From Sthenelais limicola (taxonomy: Eukaryota; Annelida; Polychaeta; Phyllodocida; Sigalionidae), in the NCBI GenBank assembly GCA_942159475.1, contig OW804100.1, positions 11,344,646-11,408,645 on the forward strand: 64,000 bases of DNA. Direction: 5' to 3'. The translations under genes and the position numbers were made by a program. Below the pieces are notes generated by a model that did not search any database, was not told the DNA's origin, and worked only from the letters and a program-made list of their open reading frames with translations. This document shows positions 25,526-36,046 of the stretch, in pieces (within the stretch, counting starts at the first letter, position 1; each line of letters opens with the position of its first letter).

Positions 25526-27562
25526 CTATAAGAAATTATCATAATTAAAAGCTGATTTATGTACCTCGATTTCTTTGAGGTTTTCTGACTTTATTATTCC
25601 TTTTGCTATTTGGATATACTCAAGCCCTTTGCCTCTCCTGCTAAGGGCGTCAGATAACACCATGTTCTCCCCTGGCACATGGGTGAAAGACAGGTGTATT
25701 CGGTGGTAGTATGCCCAGTACCAGAGTGCCCTTGATACTGCATTCATCACTGGGTCCCTCCCTCTATGTGATGTAAACAACTGGATGCTGGATAAGTTAT
25801 CACAACGTATGTTGATGTGTGAGAGAGGTGGAACGTCTTCTCCTAGAGTTCTAAGCGCTGCTAGGCAGTTGATAGCCTCTAGTTGAGAGATGTGGTGATC
25901 CCGGACCTGTCTTTTTGCATACTGGATGGAGAAGCAATGTATGTCGTCATGTGCCCCGCCCCCTTCTAGGCAAGAGTCGGCATATATAGTCTTGCACGGG
26001 GGAGGAGGGTCTATTAGAGTTTTGTTGTTGCACTTTGTTGTGTACTTCACTAGCCATTTCAGATCGGCCAGTGCTTGGTCGTTGAGTCGTATCACTTTAT
26101 GTTTTCCTGATCTGTATACTGCCAGGAGCCTTGCGATGAAAAGTCTCGCTGGTTTTATGACCTGCGCAAAGTGGTTTACCTTGCCAATCAATGAAAGCAG
26201 AGCTTTCCTAGTAATACACTTTCTCCTGATTATCGGTCTGACTGCTGCCAAGAAATCATCAAGTTTCTTCTTTGGAATTGCTATGAATTTTGTTTCAATG
26301 TCTATTATTATTCCAAGCCAAGTTATGGAGACACAGGGATCACATATCTTTCCATAACTCAGCGGCAGTCCTAGTTTTCTGAACACACTATGTGCTGTTG
26401 CGAACTGTGTGTACGGATCTTCATTATCCCTGTGAATCAACAACAGATCATCTAGGTAGAACACTCCCGTTATTCCTAGAGTGTTAAGGTGTCGTAGTAT
26501 GTACAACGCAAAGCGCTGCATATATACCGAGGAGGTCCTAGTACCGAATGGTAGGGCCGTGTCAATATATATATTATCTTGGTGAGAAATAAGCAACAAG
26601 GGCCAGTCGAGTGGGCATACAGCAAAATTACGGTACGCCCTCTGGATATCAATGCTAGCTAGCTTTACCTTAAATCCCAGTTCTGATATTATGTTGACTG
26701 CCATTGTGATGTTCGGGAGGCTATGTAGAACTTTAAATCCGAAGACTGAGCCCTTAACCACACTATCATTCACTGATAAGCCGTCTGGATATGATAGATC
26801 CACAATTATTCTTTTGCTCGTGGATGATGCTTTGTCTCTCGTCATGAGGGGAGAAATGTTGCTCCACTCAACGAATGGCGTTTCGTTGAATGGGCCCAGT
26901 AGGGCCCCATTCGACAGCTCGGTATCGATATAGTTTGACACATGACTGTGGTTGAATCTGGCTGATGGGTGGCTGTTCACTTTTTTATTATTAAGTGGTG
27001 TACCTGTATACTGTATTGGAAATCCGTATTTAAGGCACTGAAGTAGCCAGTAGTCATCGTCATGTTTTGTTGATATCTGTTCCCAGTATCTGATGTCTAG
27101 CCTCGTGGGGAGACCCACACGAGCTCCGAGAACATTTGGGAGGCCTGCTTGTCTGGCCTTCTTATATATGCTCCACAGTTCCGATTCGTGATCAGGTTTA
27201 ACAGATGGGTAGAAGGTGTTTGTCTTCCCTCTGTTCATTATATTAAAGTCATGATGGTAAAATCCAATGCTTGTTTCGTTCGGGAACTGGTTGTTGACAC
27301 TAAACTGTGGGCACTTGTGTACACACGAGTTGATGACGTACTGTGTGTATCGGCATAGGCAGTCGGGGAATTTCTGTCCTTCTGCGCATGCGCGTATCAT
27401 GTTGTTTATGTTTACCGATGGGCTACACGTGGTGTTGTTTACCTCTGCCTGTGTCGATGTAGGTAGCTGTAACTCCATCTCTGAGAGGAGATATTGTTCA
27501 TCCACATTTGTAATATACATAGATAAGTCCTGAGGGATTTCCGACAGGGTATAGTCCGGCAT
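25526..27562 (-). CDS. Pol of element 1: reverse transcriptase and RNase H, 678 aa
   Basis: It copies element RNA into DNA and degrades the template. Numbered from the first ATG (27562): RT motif A SIDIQRAYRNF near 303-313, motif B LPFGTRTSS near 337-345, catalytic YLDD at 369-372, and WLGI at 415-418. RNase H follows with D529 (YADSCLEG), E562 (QLEAIN), D588 (RCDN) and D638 (LSDALSR), a complete DEDD set. The YLDD box and the direct RT-to-RNase H order are those of DIRS-order elements. No methyltransferase domain follows. The frame is open upstream of this ATG right back to the Gag stop at 27686-27688 and is the same frame as Gag, so the ATG may not be the real start. The stop TAG sits inside TTTCTTATAG, which resembles a splice acceptor. 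Confidence 0.94.
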   Translation of the reverse strand: MPDYTLSEIPQDLSMYITNVDEQYLLSEMELQLPTSTQAEVNNTTCSPSVNINNMIRACAEGQKFPDCLCRYTQYVINSCVHKCPQFSVNNQFPNETSIGFYHHDFNIMNRGKTNTFYPSVKPDHESELWSIYKKARQAGLPNVLGARVGLPTRLDIRYWEQISTKHDDDYWLLQCLKYGFPIQYTGTPLNNKKVNSHPSARFNHSHVSNYIDTELSNGALLGPFNETPFVEWSNISPLMTRDKASSTSKRIIVDLSYPDGLSVNDSVVKGSVFGFKVLHSLPNITMAVNIISELGFKVKLASIDIQRAYRNFAVCPLDWPLLLISHQDNIYIDTALPFGTRTSSVYMQRFALYILRHLNTLGITGVFYLDDLLLIHRDNEDPYTQFATAHSVFRKLGLPLSYGKICDPCVSITWLGIIIDIETKFIAIPKKKLDDFLAAVRPIIRRKCITRKALLSLIGKVNHFAQVIKPARLFIARLLAVYRSGKHKVIRLNDQALADLKWLVKYTTKCNNKTLIDPPPPCKTIYADSCLEGGGAHDDIHCFSIQYAKRQVRDHHISQLEAINCLAALRTLGEDVPPLSHINIRCDNLSSIQLFTSHRGRDPVMNAVSRALWYWAYYHRIHLSFTHVPGENMVLSDALSRRGKGLEYIQIAKGIIKSENLKEIEVHKSAFNYDNFL

Positions 27563-27688
27563 TTTGCCTTCTTTAGAGTCAGTGTGGGATACTTCTACCA
27601 CGTGTTCTGACCCTCGCTCACTCGTCTCTCCATGCTCACTGGGTGTTGTGGCCTGGGGCCGTGTTGTAGCCCCGGCCGCAAGAAGTTA
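27563..27688 (-). promoter_or_regulatory. Single in-frame TAA between Gag and Pol; candidate readthrough site
   Basis: Gag ends with TAA at 27688-27686. The next 28 codons and on into Pol contain no other stop in the same frame. The context is AAA TAA CTT. Either the stop is suppressed to give Gag-Pol, as in gammaretroviruses, or Pol starts independently at 27562, or the stop is a mutation in a fused ORF. I see the frame relation directly; the mechanism is inference. Confidence 0.6.
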
Positions 27689-28999
27689 TTTATCTTCTGA
27701 GTCGGATGCATCTCTCTTCTTAGATGAATCCTTTTTCTTATCATTATCGTGCTTCTTTTTATTCCAATCTTTCTTCTTGTTACCATCATGATGTCCTCCA
27801 TCACGGGATTTAAGATGGTTGCACTTCTTTCCACTGTGTGGGAGGCTTTTATCATGTACATAGTAGCATACAGCACATAGGTGCTGCATCATTGTTCCCT
27901 CTTTCATATGTGGGGAGCGTTTTTCACAAGATGTTGAATTGAATTTCCTACATATGTTGGTAATCACATTTGCACTCTCCATAGATGGGGACCATGATAG
28001 TTTCATGCGCTCCGCCTGTATCATGTGCGTGTCTGTCCATGCCAAGTGCTCCTCGGCCACTTGCTCCACTATGGTGGCTGACCAGTCACCCACCTTGCTC
28101 CAGGGGTATGATATCGCATCCTCCGCCACCTGGCGTATGTGTGTCAAGATGGCCATGGTGGTCTCAGGGTCCCCTGGTTCGGAGGCTAGGCCTGCTAAGG
28201 CGGTAATCTGTTCCGCCATTGTGAGATTATAGTCCGAGGATTTAGCTTTCTTTTGTGAGGCCCTGGGAAGGTAGGGCTTGAGTATATCCTTTTGCTTAGT
28301 CGAGTTATCTGAATTACACGCATGAGCACAACTTTTATCTGGTTTCTGGTTGAAATGAGATGCTAGGTCTTTAATCGCCCTCTGGTACTCCTTCTTTGCC
28401 TCCTCATGGACTAGTATGTCCTCCGGTGGGGGAGGCTGGACATCCTTTTTCTTTGGTATCTGCATATCCAGATCATCTCTCCTTTGTGGAGGGGAGCTGG
28501 CTGTACGTTTTGGATTAGGTGTATCCCTCACAGGAGAAATGGATGCTCTTTTCCTGCGCTTATTATCCATTTTTGCTTCTCTCTCCGCATTTTGAGACAT
28601 TAAAGTCACCAACCTCAATACATTTTCCTCCAGCTTAGCAGTACGGTCTTGTAATGTGTTGTTCTGGCCCCCAGGTATATCCTCCTGTTGTGTGGGCTTT
28701 TTAGGAGCTCTTGGGGTGTGAGGGTTCGGTGCTTTCCTCTGTCTGCCCCTGCCCCTGCCCCGGGCATTCTGTTGCGGTGCCTGGCCCTCCTGGTTCGGTG
28801 GAGGGGCTTCTTGATCGCCTTGCTGTTGGTCATTATTCTGTTGGTCTTGATTTTCTTCTTCTTCATTGTTCTGTTGACCGTTCTGCTCGTTGTTCTGCTG
28901 TTCGTTCTGGTCATTATTCTGTGGGGGCTGTCTTGCCCCTCCTCGTCCACGTGCATTACGTCTGGTATTCATACTAGCGTTGGTCGTGAGGTACCACAT
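27686..28999 (-). CDS. Gag-like protein of element 1, 437 aa
   Basis: This is the structural/nucleic-acid-binding ORF1. The N-terminus is rich in R/G (NARGRGG) and then in N, Q and E (about residues 25-65), followed by a second RG/basic patch (ARGRGRGRQRK). A basic NKRRKRA patch lies mid-protein. A globular part around residues 255-350 has PWSKVGDW and LAWTDTHMIQAER, matching PWAAVRRW and LTWDDRLAIQEKR in element 2. A Cys/His cluster follows: ICRKFNSTSC...H...HLCAVC...H...KKC. This resembles the CxxFN...C...HxCxxC zinc motif of DIRS-order Gag proteins. The tail is lysine-rich. The start is ATG at 28999, with a second ATG nine codons on. It begins 29 bases inside the A1 repeat. It probably packages element RNA. 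Confidence 0.85.
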   Translation of the reverse strand: MWYLTTNASMNTRRNARGRGGARQPPQNNDQNEQQNNEQNGQQNNEEEENQDQQNNDQQQGDQEAPPPNQEGQAPQQNARGRGRGRQRKAPNPHTPRAPKKPTQQEDIPGGQNNTLQDRTAKLEENVLRLVTLMSQNAEREAKMDNKRRKRASISPVRDTPNPKRTASSPPQRRDDLDMQIPKKKDVQPPPPEDILVHEEAKKEYQRAIKDLASHFNQKPDKSCAHACNSDNSTKQKDILKPYLPRASQKKAKSSDYNLTMAEQITALAGLASEPGDPETTMAILTHIRQVAEDAISYPWSKVGDWSATIVEQVAEEHLAWTDTHMIQAERMKLSWSPSMESANVITNICRKFNSTSCEKRSPHMKEGTMMQHLCAVCYYVHDKSLPHSGKKCNHLKSRDGGHHDGNKKKDWNKKKHDNDKKKDSSKKRDASDSEDK

Positions 29000-29027
29000 G
29001 TATGTATATGGCTGCTCGGCAGCGATT

Positions 29028-29146
29028 CGTCTATACCCTATGAGGTCTGGAGGATGAGTGAGGAAGAGTGCTGTCTAAGATGCCGGAAGCGGAAGTTCCT
29101 CCTGCACCTCCCGACCAATGCGCCCTCATTGGCGCAATGAGGAAAC
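29028..29146 (-). repeat. Element 1 split repeat A1 (outer 5' end)
   Basis: This 119-base repeat precedes Gag and matches A2. It probably contains the promoter and the recombination site. It ends outward in GAGGAAAC, next to flanking TATTTATATC. Confidence 0.93.
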
Positions 29147-31801
29147 TATTTATATCAAAAGATTCCTCATGTAACAAAAATTAATTCTTTATCTACTTCA
29201 CTATCCAATTCAACAGAGAAGAATACATTTTTGTCTAATTCACTATGCATGCATGTATGTCGATGAAATTCGACATTAATTTTGTTAGTATATAATTATA
29301 GCTGTATTATATGTAATATGTTTAAGGGCATGACCACGACTTTGGGATTAAACAATGACCAACAGGCCATGCAATGACATGGTAATACAATACCTACAGA
29401 AAGGAACCATATCAAAAGATGGCGTGAAAGAGAAAATTCATAGTTCCCCAAAGCCCGGAGTGTTTCTGTTCTTTACTGTTTCTGCGGGGATTCAACGCTC
29501 TTTTCCTATATGATCCATTCCCATGCAGTAGTATTATGTGAATGGAAGGTTTGGTCAAGATAAAAGAGAAAGATATTTATTAGCTCAGCCCCTGAATCTT
29601 ACGGCGAGTAGAAAAATTGCATCAATCATTGCGCATGCCTGAAGTGAAGGATTATGGGATTGAAGGGGAGGAGAAGGCCAAGGGGAGGAAGAGAGGGCCG
29701 TCTAAGGAAGGATTGTAATGTCACTTGAGGAACATATTATTTGTCCTAAAATGTCCTAGTAATGCTTGATAAAATAACAATGGTTACACAAATGACAACG
29801 CAATGTCAAGTAAGGACAAGTTCAACTGTATGGTTGTTAGATTATTTGTAAAACTGTCATCAGTCTATACTGCTGTAGTATAAATGTCACATGTCAATTC
29901 CATAATCTTTCACCCAACAATGATTGGAGAATAAGATAATGTTTACTCGTATTTTCTCTCAAGACAAACCACTTTAAAAGCTGGAAAAATTATAACAGTG
30001 CTTCATGAATCATACCGTCGAGATCAATAGACAAGACGACGAGAACGTTGGATGACTATATAAATTCAGTCGACAATAGTGACTTTTACTGCAATGCATC
30101 AAAGAAGTTAAATTACTTCAATATATCGAGGAAATACAAATAAGTATTTGAATATTCACTTCCTATTAAAGGAAACATCCGATTGCTCCAGTTTAATTTG
30201 ATTTGATATGAAACCATTAATTTAATCATGAATCGAGTACATCATTTGGACACAATCTATAGCACAGATCAATTTAAGGCTAGCTGTTTTCTCACCTATC
30301 ACGAGGAAAACAATCTCCCTAAAGTTACTCATCGTTTGACCTATATTTGCTGCTGTTATTATATATTATGAATTAAGAATTTGAGGTCGAGTCTACTGAA
30401 AGAAAACGAGCGCCGGTGAGCGTTAATAATTGAAACTACTTCAGCAAAGCATTTCAGCGGGTCACCGAAGTATAAATATGGAATTTGATCAAGCCCTGTA
30501 GCAGAAACAGTAAGTTTTTGGTCGATGTTAATTGAGAACCGCTTTAATAAAATTACATCACAATTAATCCGCATACAATTGCATTACAGACTGAGCCGCA
30601 CGGTTATTGCACTGCCATATATCTGGCCGTAGATCTGCCTTCCTCTGCCATTCAGGTCTCACAATGATATATGAGTTATGGATGCAGGATATCAAGCCAG
30701 TCTCGGCTGTCTACACTACCTCCCCCACATACATGTAGCTAGCTGTTCCCGTTACCTCCCTCCCGCTGTCCTAAATCACCAGACTAGATTTATTCCAATA
30801 ATAAAACACGAGCCGTGAACGTGTCCACCATGATAATGGATAAACCAGGGGCATTTATCATTTAATAAATATATCTCGCCATTGAGCATTGCTCGGCTTT
30901 GCAAGCAACCAAAGGAAAAGGATATTATATTATATATTCACTAAAGAGATTGCAGATTTAAGTTAGTTGGTTTAAATTTATATGTTATTCAGGTACATTT
31001 TGCAGATATCCCTAGTGTTTCTTAGTAGCCCAAATCTAGAAATTACAATAGCAAAATCTCTATCACAAAGTCTTCAAGAATCTAACAATGTGTTCATATC
31101 TACAATGTTTGATAATTTCAACCATTCTCCTTAATTGTTTATTAAGATAAATATCATTCATGCATCAAATATCAGTATGTAATTTAAAATCATTACACTC
31201 CGAATAGAACCGAGTTTCTTTGAAACAGTAGAACACGTCAGAGGAACAATCGTCTGGGAACTGCACATGTATAATAAATTCCATTGTGGAGCCTTCGGGA
31301 ATTCATCGTCGCTGCTATAATCCTGAGAATTACCTGGGAGTGATACTCTTTATCGCCTTAGAATATATCATCTTATGGATTTTTTTTAACTAACTAAGAT
31401 ATCGCTCTAGATCTTAAATGGATTAAAATTATTACACTTTCCCTCAAAGGGAAAAACTTATGTGTATGATGGACACTTGCATCATGCATAATCTAAGAAG
31501 TAATCTAAAATTCCTTTATTAAAATGAAAATTAACTTTTAAGTGACGATCTGAGGCAATGTGACTGAGTCAGCATAACTAGTCAGACATAGACAAATACG
31601 AATTATTTCAACTGCAGACGAAATATAACTCAGACTGTAATCTTGGTGCAAATTATCAAATATCAATCTCAATAATTCCACTGCCCCAAAAATATCAATT
31701 GAAATTTATTCTAGGAACTTGGAATAGTGCGCATGTCATCCTCCTTGTCCAAGCACGAGATTCAAATCTTGCTGAGATTAAATTGACATGGATAAAACTC
31801 C
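29147..31801. other. Gene-free stretch
   Basis: No coding region, RNA gene or repeat can be supported. I looked here for the missing 5' half of the LINE that abuts the other side of element 1 and saw no LINE-like frame. Confidence 0.55.
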
Positions 31802-32051
31802 TATATGGGTCAGATTTTCGGAAAACGTACAATTGGCAGCTGTACACATTTAGTAAATTCTGCTAAATCAGACTGCAATTTGGTCAAAACTAGGTAAATT
31901 CGAGTATATTTGGCATTGCATTGATTCTAGCAATCTGTTTGGTTAGGTACGTTGAACTGTATTTTGAACTTTATTTTCGTCTGGAATTTGGCTTATTTGG
32001 GAAGATTGTTGAAGTTGAATTGTACATTTTCTGAAAATCTTACCCATATAT
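31802..32051. mobile_element. TIR MITE, ~250 bp, copy 1
   Basis: The ends are inverted: TATATGGGTCAGATTTTC on the left and GAAAATCTTACCCATATA on the right, about 24 bases with two mismatches. A second copy at 50474-50691 shares interior words such as GGCAGCTGTACACATTTA and GGCATTGCATTGATTCTAGC. There is no coding capacity. The outer TATA/ATAT bases fit a TA target preference, but the superfamily is not assigned. Confidence 0.8.
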
Positions 32052-32330
32052 GTAGGCGTGGTAAGGAGACATGAAGTGGCGTTCATAGTGAGGATGTACC
32101 TCCAAGCAAGACATGGGAGGCGAGGAGATGACAACTCATTTGACACTGATTTCACTCTTCCGAGCCTCCTCTCCCACACCTCTCCAGACACAGTACACCC
32201 TCCCCCTCATCATTCGCATTCCCTCAAGCTACTGATAATCTCTGGTAGACCTGCACCAAGTCCCTCAGTCTATCGCAATAGCCCCATTAGCCTGGGGCCA
32301 TTCTAGCCAAGCACACATTTTCAAAGTCAA
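32052..32330. other. Spacer with a direct-repeat flank
   Basis: No gene. The 24-base stretch beginning GCACCAAGTCCCTCAG near 32253 recurs exactly near 32579, on the far side of the small element at 32331-32531, so the element sits inside a local duplication. Confidence 0.6.
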
Positions 32331-32531
32331 GGGGCCTGTTGAAAGGAATTTGTGTGGTTATTCCTTCACCTGTAGGAAGGAAAGACATTCCTTGTGCCAT
32401 TTCCAGCTGTAGGAATACTCTATGTGCACAATGCATTTGTCTTCCTACCCACCGAAGTAAAGGGTAAAGGGTTTAGGAATTCACACATACAATTTTCCTT
32501 TCCTTAGCTTACATAAATACAACAGGTCCCT
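32331..32531. mobile_element. Small hAT-like MITE, ~200 bp
   Basis: The ends are short inverted repeats: AGGGGCCTGTTG on the left and CAACAGGTCCCT on the right. The interior is full of AGGAA/TTCCT words in both orientations. The same terminal word type (GGGCCTGTT.TATAAA) appears at 17589 and, inverted, at 13370-13383. Ends of this form are common in hAT-derived MITEs, but no 8-bp target duplication is clear. Confidence 0.5.
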
Positions 32532-32602
32532 GCAGCCTAACTGAAGGGTAAGATTAAGCGGGGACCTATCCAGGCTAGCACCAAGTCCCTCAGTCTATCG
32601 CC

Positions 32603-34670
32603 TTTTAAAGATTTCGTTTTTTAATCTATACAAATCTACGACTGGCACAAGTCGAAGAATCTGGAAACACCACTGTCTGCTATACAGCAGGGAGAGAGGT
32701 ATTACAGCCGTCTGCATGGGTGACCGTTGGTTAGAGTGAATCAGATATAGTACTATATCCAAGTGGCCCAGGTGGTAAGAACAACATGCAAACAAGTTTT
32801 TGTCGTTGTATTATAATTTACCAAGCTGTTTAGTTCAGCTGTCATAATCGGTCGTCCACTTACTCCAGTGGTAGCGCATTACTACCATTTCTGGAAGACA
32901 ACACCCGAACGGATCCGATATCCTGCTCTTTTTTAATGTTAGCAATGGATCTATGTCGTAGATCTATGTCAGTCAGCTAGCAGTGGGGTTTGGGGGAGGG
33001 GAGCAACAGTAATAGGTTCCATTTCCACAAACTAACTACTGGGAAAAGCTATAATTAAGTATTGTGTACAAGTTTGTGTTATCATTGTTTTCCTCTAATA
33101 CAACCTTGTAAAGGAAGCACCTCTAGACCTGTTCTAACTTCCATCATCTAATGCTATTACTTACATGAATATTACCACGTACTCTGTGCTTCTTCGTATT
33201 AAAACTCACAAATTAAATAATGTATAGTTATAGTTAGTAACGCCTACAAAATCAGTATTTAGATAAAAACTGTTCTATTTCTATGTTTTCCAATGTTAGG
33301 TCACACATGGAAGACCTGATATCAAGTCAGAATGTGTCTTACCTATTGTACCTTGTAAGTGCAATACAATAATGTATCCATCGTCCACAATCTCAGGTTA
33401 TTGCTCTAAGACAATAACACAGGCCGGGTTGCCTTTCTCCTACTCCGAGCCTGCCAGTGTCAAATCACAGCTGCCTTGCAGTCGTTACTGTTGCTCCTTC
33501 CCAATGACTAATTACTGCCACTGTTTATTAGCGGGTGGATTTCAGTAGCTTCTATTATGCATTGCCTTGCTACAAATGTTTCCCAATCTGAGTGGTAATA
33601 ACTAATACATCCAGATATAATAATAAATAACTGATACATCTCTGCCTGAAATGAGCTGAACAACTTCTTCCTAAGCTGTCTCTAACTGGAAGAATGTCTC
33701 TTCCTGTATTTCATTATCATTTCTCTCATTAAAATTCAGATCATTGATAATAAATCAACATCTTCCTTCGCATTTATTTAAAACGAAGTCAGTCGATCTA
33801 GAGGATACAATCAGATTGTCACCGCTCCAACGTGAAGGATCTGCCTGCAAAATGTATTAGCGCTGATTATTGAAGCAGATTCTGTACAGGTCTAACTACT
33901 GTTCCGCAAAATGTTCCATTATTTTAAGTTTTCACATCAAAGATTTCGTTGAATCAATAGACATGAATTCATTCCAATGAAATACACTTTCTAAAAGTCA
34001 TGTGAGGTTTCCTAAAATACCGTATTGGTTGGTCATTGCGAACATAAGTGTATCTAATTCATCAAAATTCCTAAAAAATGATGAAAAGACCACGCAAGCA
34101 TCAGCATTATGTCCCTTCCGTCTGCCATGCTAGAGCTAGGTGACCATTAAATACGCAACCAGGTGAGGACTTGTTTTCTCTTTCAGTATAATGGCCTTGA
34201 CATTGCATCCAGTAATGTCAGTTGATTAGAGGGAGCACCGTGCATGGCGCCACTGTACAGGACAACCCTTATTGGGTATTGACCAATCACAGATCGCCTC
34301 CAGGTGCTGACCACCTAGCGTTCACATGTACTGGTCAATCATTCTTCATCTTGCAACATAAAACAGCTACTGGATAATGTCTCTATACCTTCCAACCCGA
34401 ACTTCTTTCTCTAAATGACAATTATTTTGTAATTAATAGCCTTTTGTATAGAAGCCATCCTTAAGCATCAACTAGTCTATTCATCGCAGGCTACAAAATC
34501 TTTTTTCATTCAGTAATTACCCTGGACCTGCTTTTCATTTTCAATTATTAGTTAGTTTTGGGAGTAATGTGAAAATGCGTCAAATGTGATTAATTACTAC
34601 CTTAATATAAACACTCGAAAGTCATAATCGCTTCTACTGATCCCATAAAAAAATTGAAGATAAATGAAGT
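32603..34670. other. Gene-free stretch
   Basis: No supported gene. A faint tRNA-like stretch near 32860-32930 (AGTGGTAGCGCATTA) has an A-box-like word but no proper B box. Confidence 0.55.
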
Positions 34671-35190
34671 AAATGTAACAATTTCTACATCGATGATTTG
34701 CACTGCATGCGGCTGTACGCGTGTATTATCATGATCTATGAGTGGATTTACTGAGTATAGATCTACTGGCCACACACCCTCCAAGCAATTGTATTCTGTT
34801 CTAACTAACATTGAAATTCAGCTCCGAGTATACGTTGCTTAATTGGTGATTGGCAATCCAATTACAAACATAAGCCATAGTGTCCCTTATTCTGTCTATC
34901 AGCAATACGATCTGAGCCGCCGCCCCTTTATACTCCCCACTTCAAGGATAGACAAGATTGACAGGCGGTAAATTGTATGTATTGGGATATCTGACTTATA
35001 CGTCAGTAAGACATCCCAGTCAGTTAACGGGTCGATGGGAGCAACATGCTAATGTCATGCGTTAACTTGCATGACAACACCTAGACACTAGTGGACACCT
35101 AGACACTAGTGTGGGGGTGGTATATGGTTGATGTCTGGGCAAAATAAATCAAGCGTGTCTGCTGTGTGCATGCATAGCTGAGAATGCATA
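34671..35190. repeat. Diverged dispersed repeat, copy 2
   Basis: Collinear with 12491-12976 (see that entry). This copy also contains an 18-base local tandem, ACACCTAGACACTAGTG twice, at about 35077-35111. Confidence 0.7.
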
Positions 35191-35490
35191 TTTAAGGCAA
35201 AGCTAGGCAACGCCCGGGCAACGGCCCGACGTGATCACAGGTTGGCGTGTTTCACATTAGCTCTCCTTTAGATCATGTTGGGACATGATCGTCTTAGAAC
35301 TATTTTCAGACGTGATCATAAATACATCATAATACATCTATCATCATCATTTTGCATTAATAGGACAACCAGTCCCACATTGATTACGAGAAATATTAAG
35401 AACTATCCACTACTTTAGCCTGAGGATTCTTTCGTAATGTGGGACAGGCAACTCTAAATAAACGGAATCATAGCTTGGTCCCCGTAGGGA

Positions 35491-36046
35491 GTATTATTGT
35501 AAATATTAGAGGAATGGATTTATTTGGATTCTCCAAAGTTTTGCTATGAATGTTCTCATGTGTTAACATCAGAGAGATATCAGACCTACCCATGATTTAC
35601 TGCGGGCTTAGCCTCTCCACACTGTCCCCGAGTCCTGCAACTGAACTAAACTAAATATACAAATGACTTCTCCTCTAAAATCTTCCTTCCATAGCTACCT
35701 GATAAACATTGATATAGATTGCTTGGGTGTGCAATAGGCCCCGAACAGAAGTAAACATTGCCAACACCCATGGAAAGGTCTGTCTAATAATCGGGGCATG
35801 CAGACAAGCAATCTATTAGTTGTTAAAAAGTATCATCATATTAGAATCACTATTGTCTCAGTTGGTTCTTTGGAGAAGTTGATGCATGTGGAAGAGCGAT
35901 CCATCGGCATGGGTTACACAATCCTTCTCATGCCGTCAGTAAATCATGGGCAGGTGTTCCATCTCTGATCTTAACACATGAGAACATTCGTAACAAAACT
36001 TTGGAGAATTCAAATAAATTCATTCCTCTAATATTTACAATAATAC
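35491..36046. mobile_element. Inverted-repeat element, ~556 bp, with long (~115 bp) arms
   Basis: The left arm starts at 35491 with GTATTATTGTAAATATTAG. The right arm ends at 36046 with its reverse complement. The outer 86 bases match with only about six differences, and CCCATGATTTACTG extends the match inward to about 35605 and 35935. The core of about 320 bases is unique and has no transposase frame. It looks like a fold-back or long-TIR MITE. Confidence 0.8.

Larger units (their letters stand above)
24043..29146 (-). mobile_element. Ngaro-like tyrosine-recombinase retrotransposon, element 1 (5.1 kb)
   Basis: The coding direction is minus. In that direction the order is A1 repeat (29146-29028), Gag, RT/RNase H, tyrosine recombinase, B1 (24557-24389), A2 (24388-24270), a unique 63-bp spacer, and B2 (24206-24043). 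Split direct repeats of this type, a tyrosine recombinase instead of a DDE integrase, and no methyltransferase domain between RNase H and recombinase fit Ngaro rather than DIRS or PAT. A1 and A2 differ at one base. B1 and B2 differ by one 5-base indel. The catalytic residues of all three enzymes are present and no frameshift is seen inside RT or YR, so the copy could be active or recently so. No target-site duplication is visible, as expected for recombinase-mediated insertion. Confidence 0.92.

Noticed and set aside
25526..25564. A 39-nt GT...AG intron at the end of element 1 Pol
   Set aside because: It is too short for animal splicing, and joining it does not lead into the YR frame.
28688..29140. 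Plus-strand open frames of up to 150 codons across element 1
   Set aside because: They are antisense to Gag and A1, with no family features; they are shadows of the repeat-rich coding strand.
23139..29300. LINE split by insertion of element 1
   Set aside because: No LINE coding sequence is visible beyond the far end of the element, so the LINE appears simply truncated.
32860..32930. tRNA-like or SINE-like sequence with AGTGGTAGCGCATTA
   Set aside because: No acceptable B box or cloverleaf; only the A-box-like word is present.
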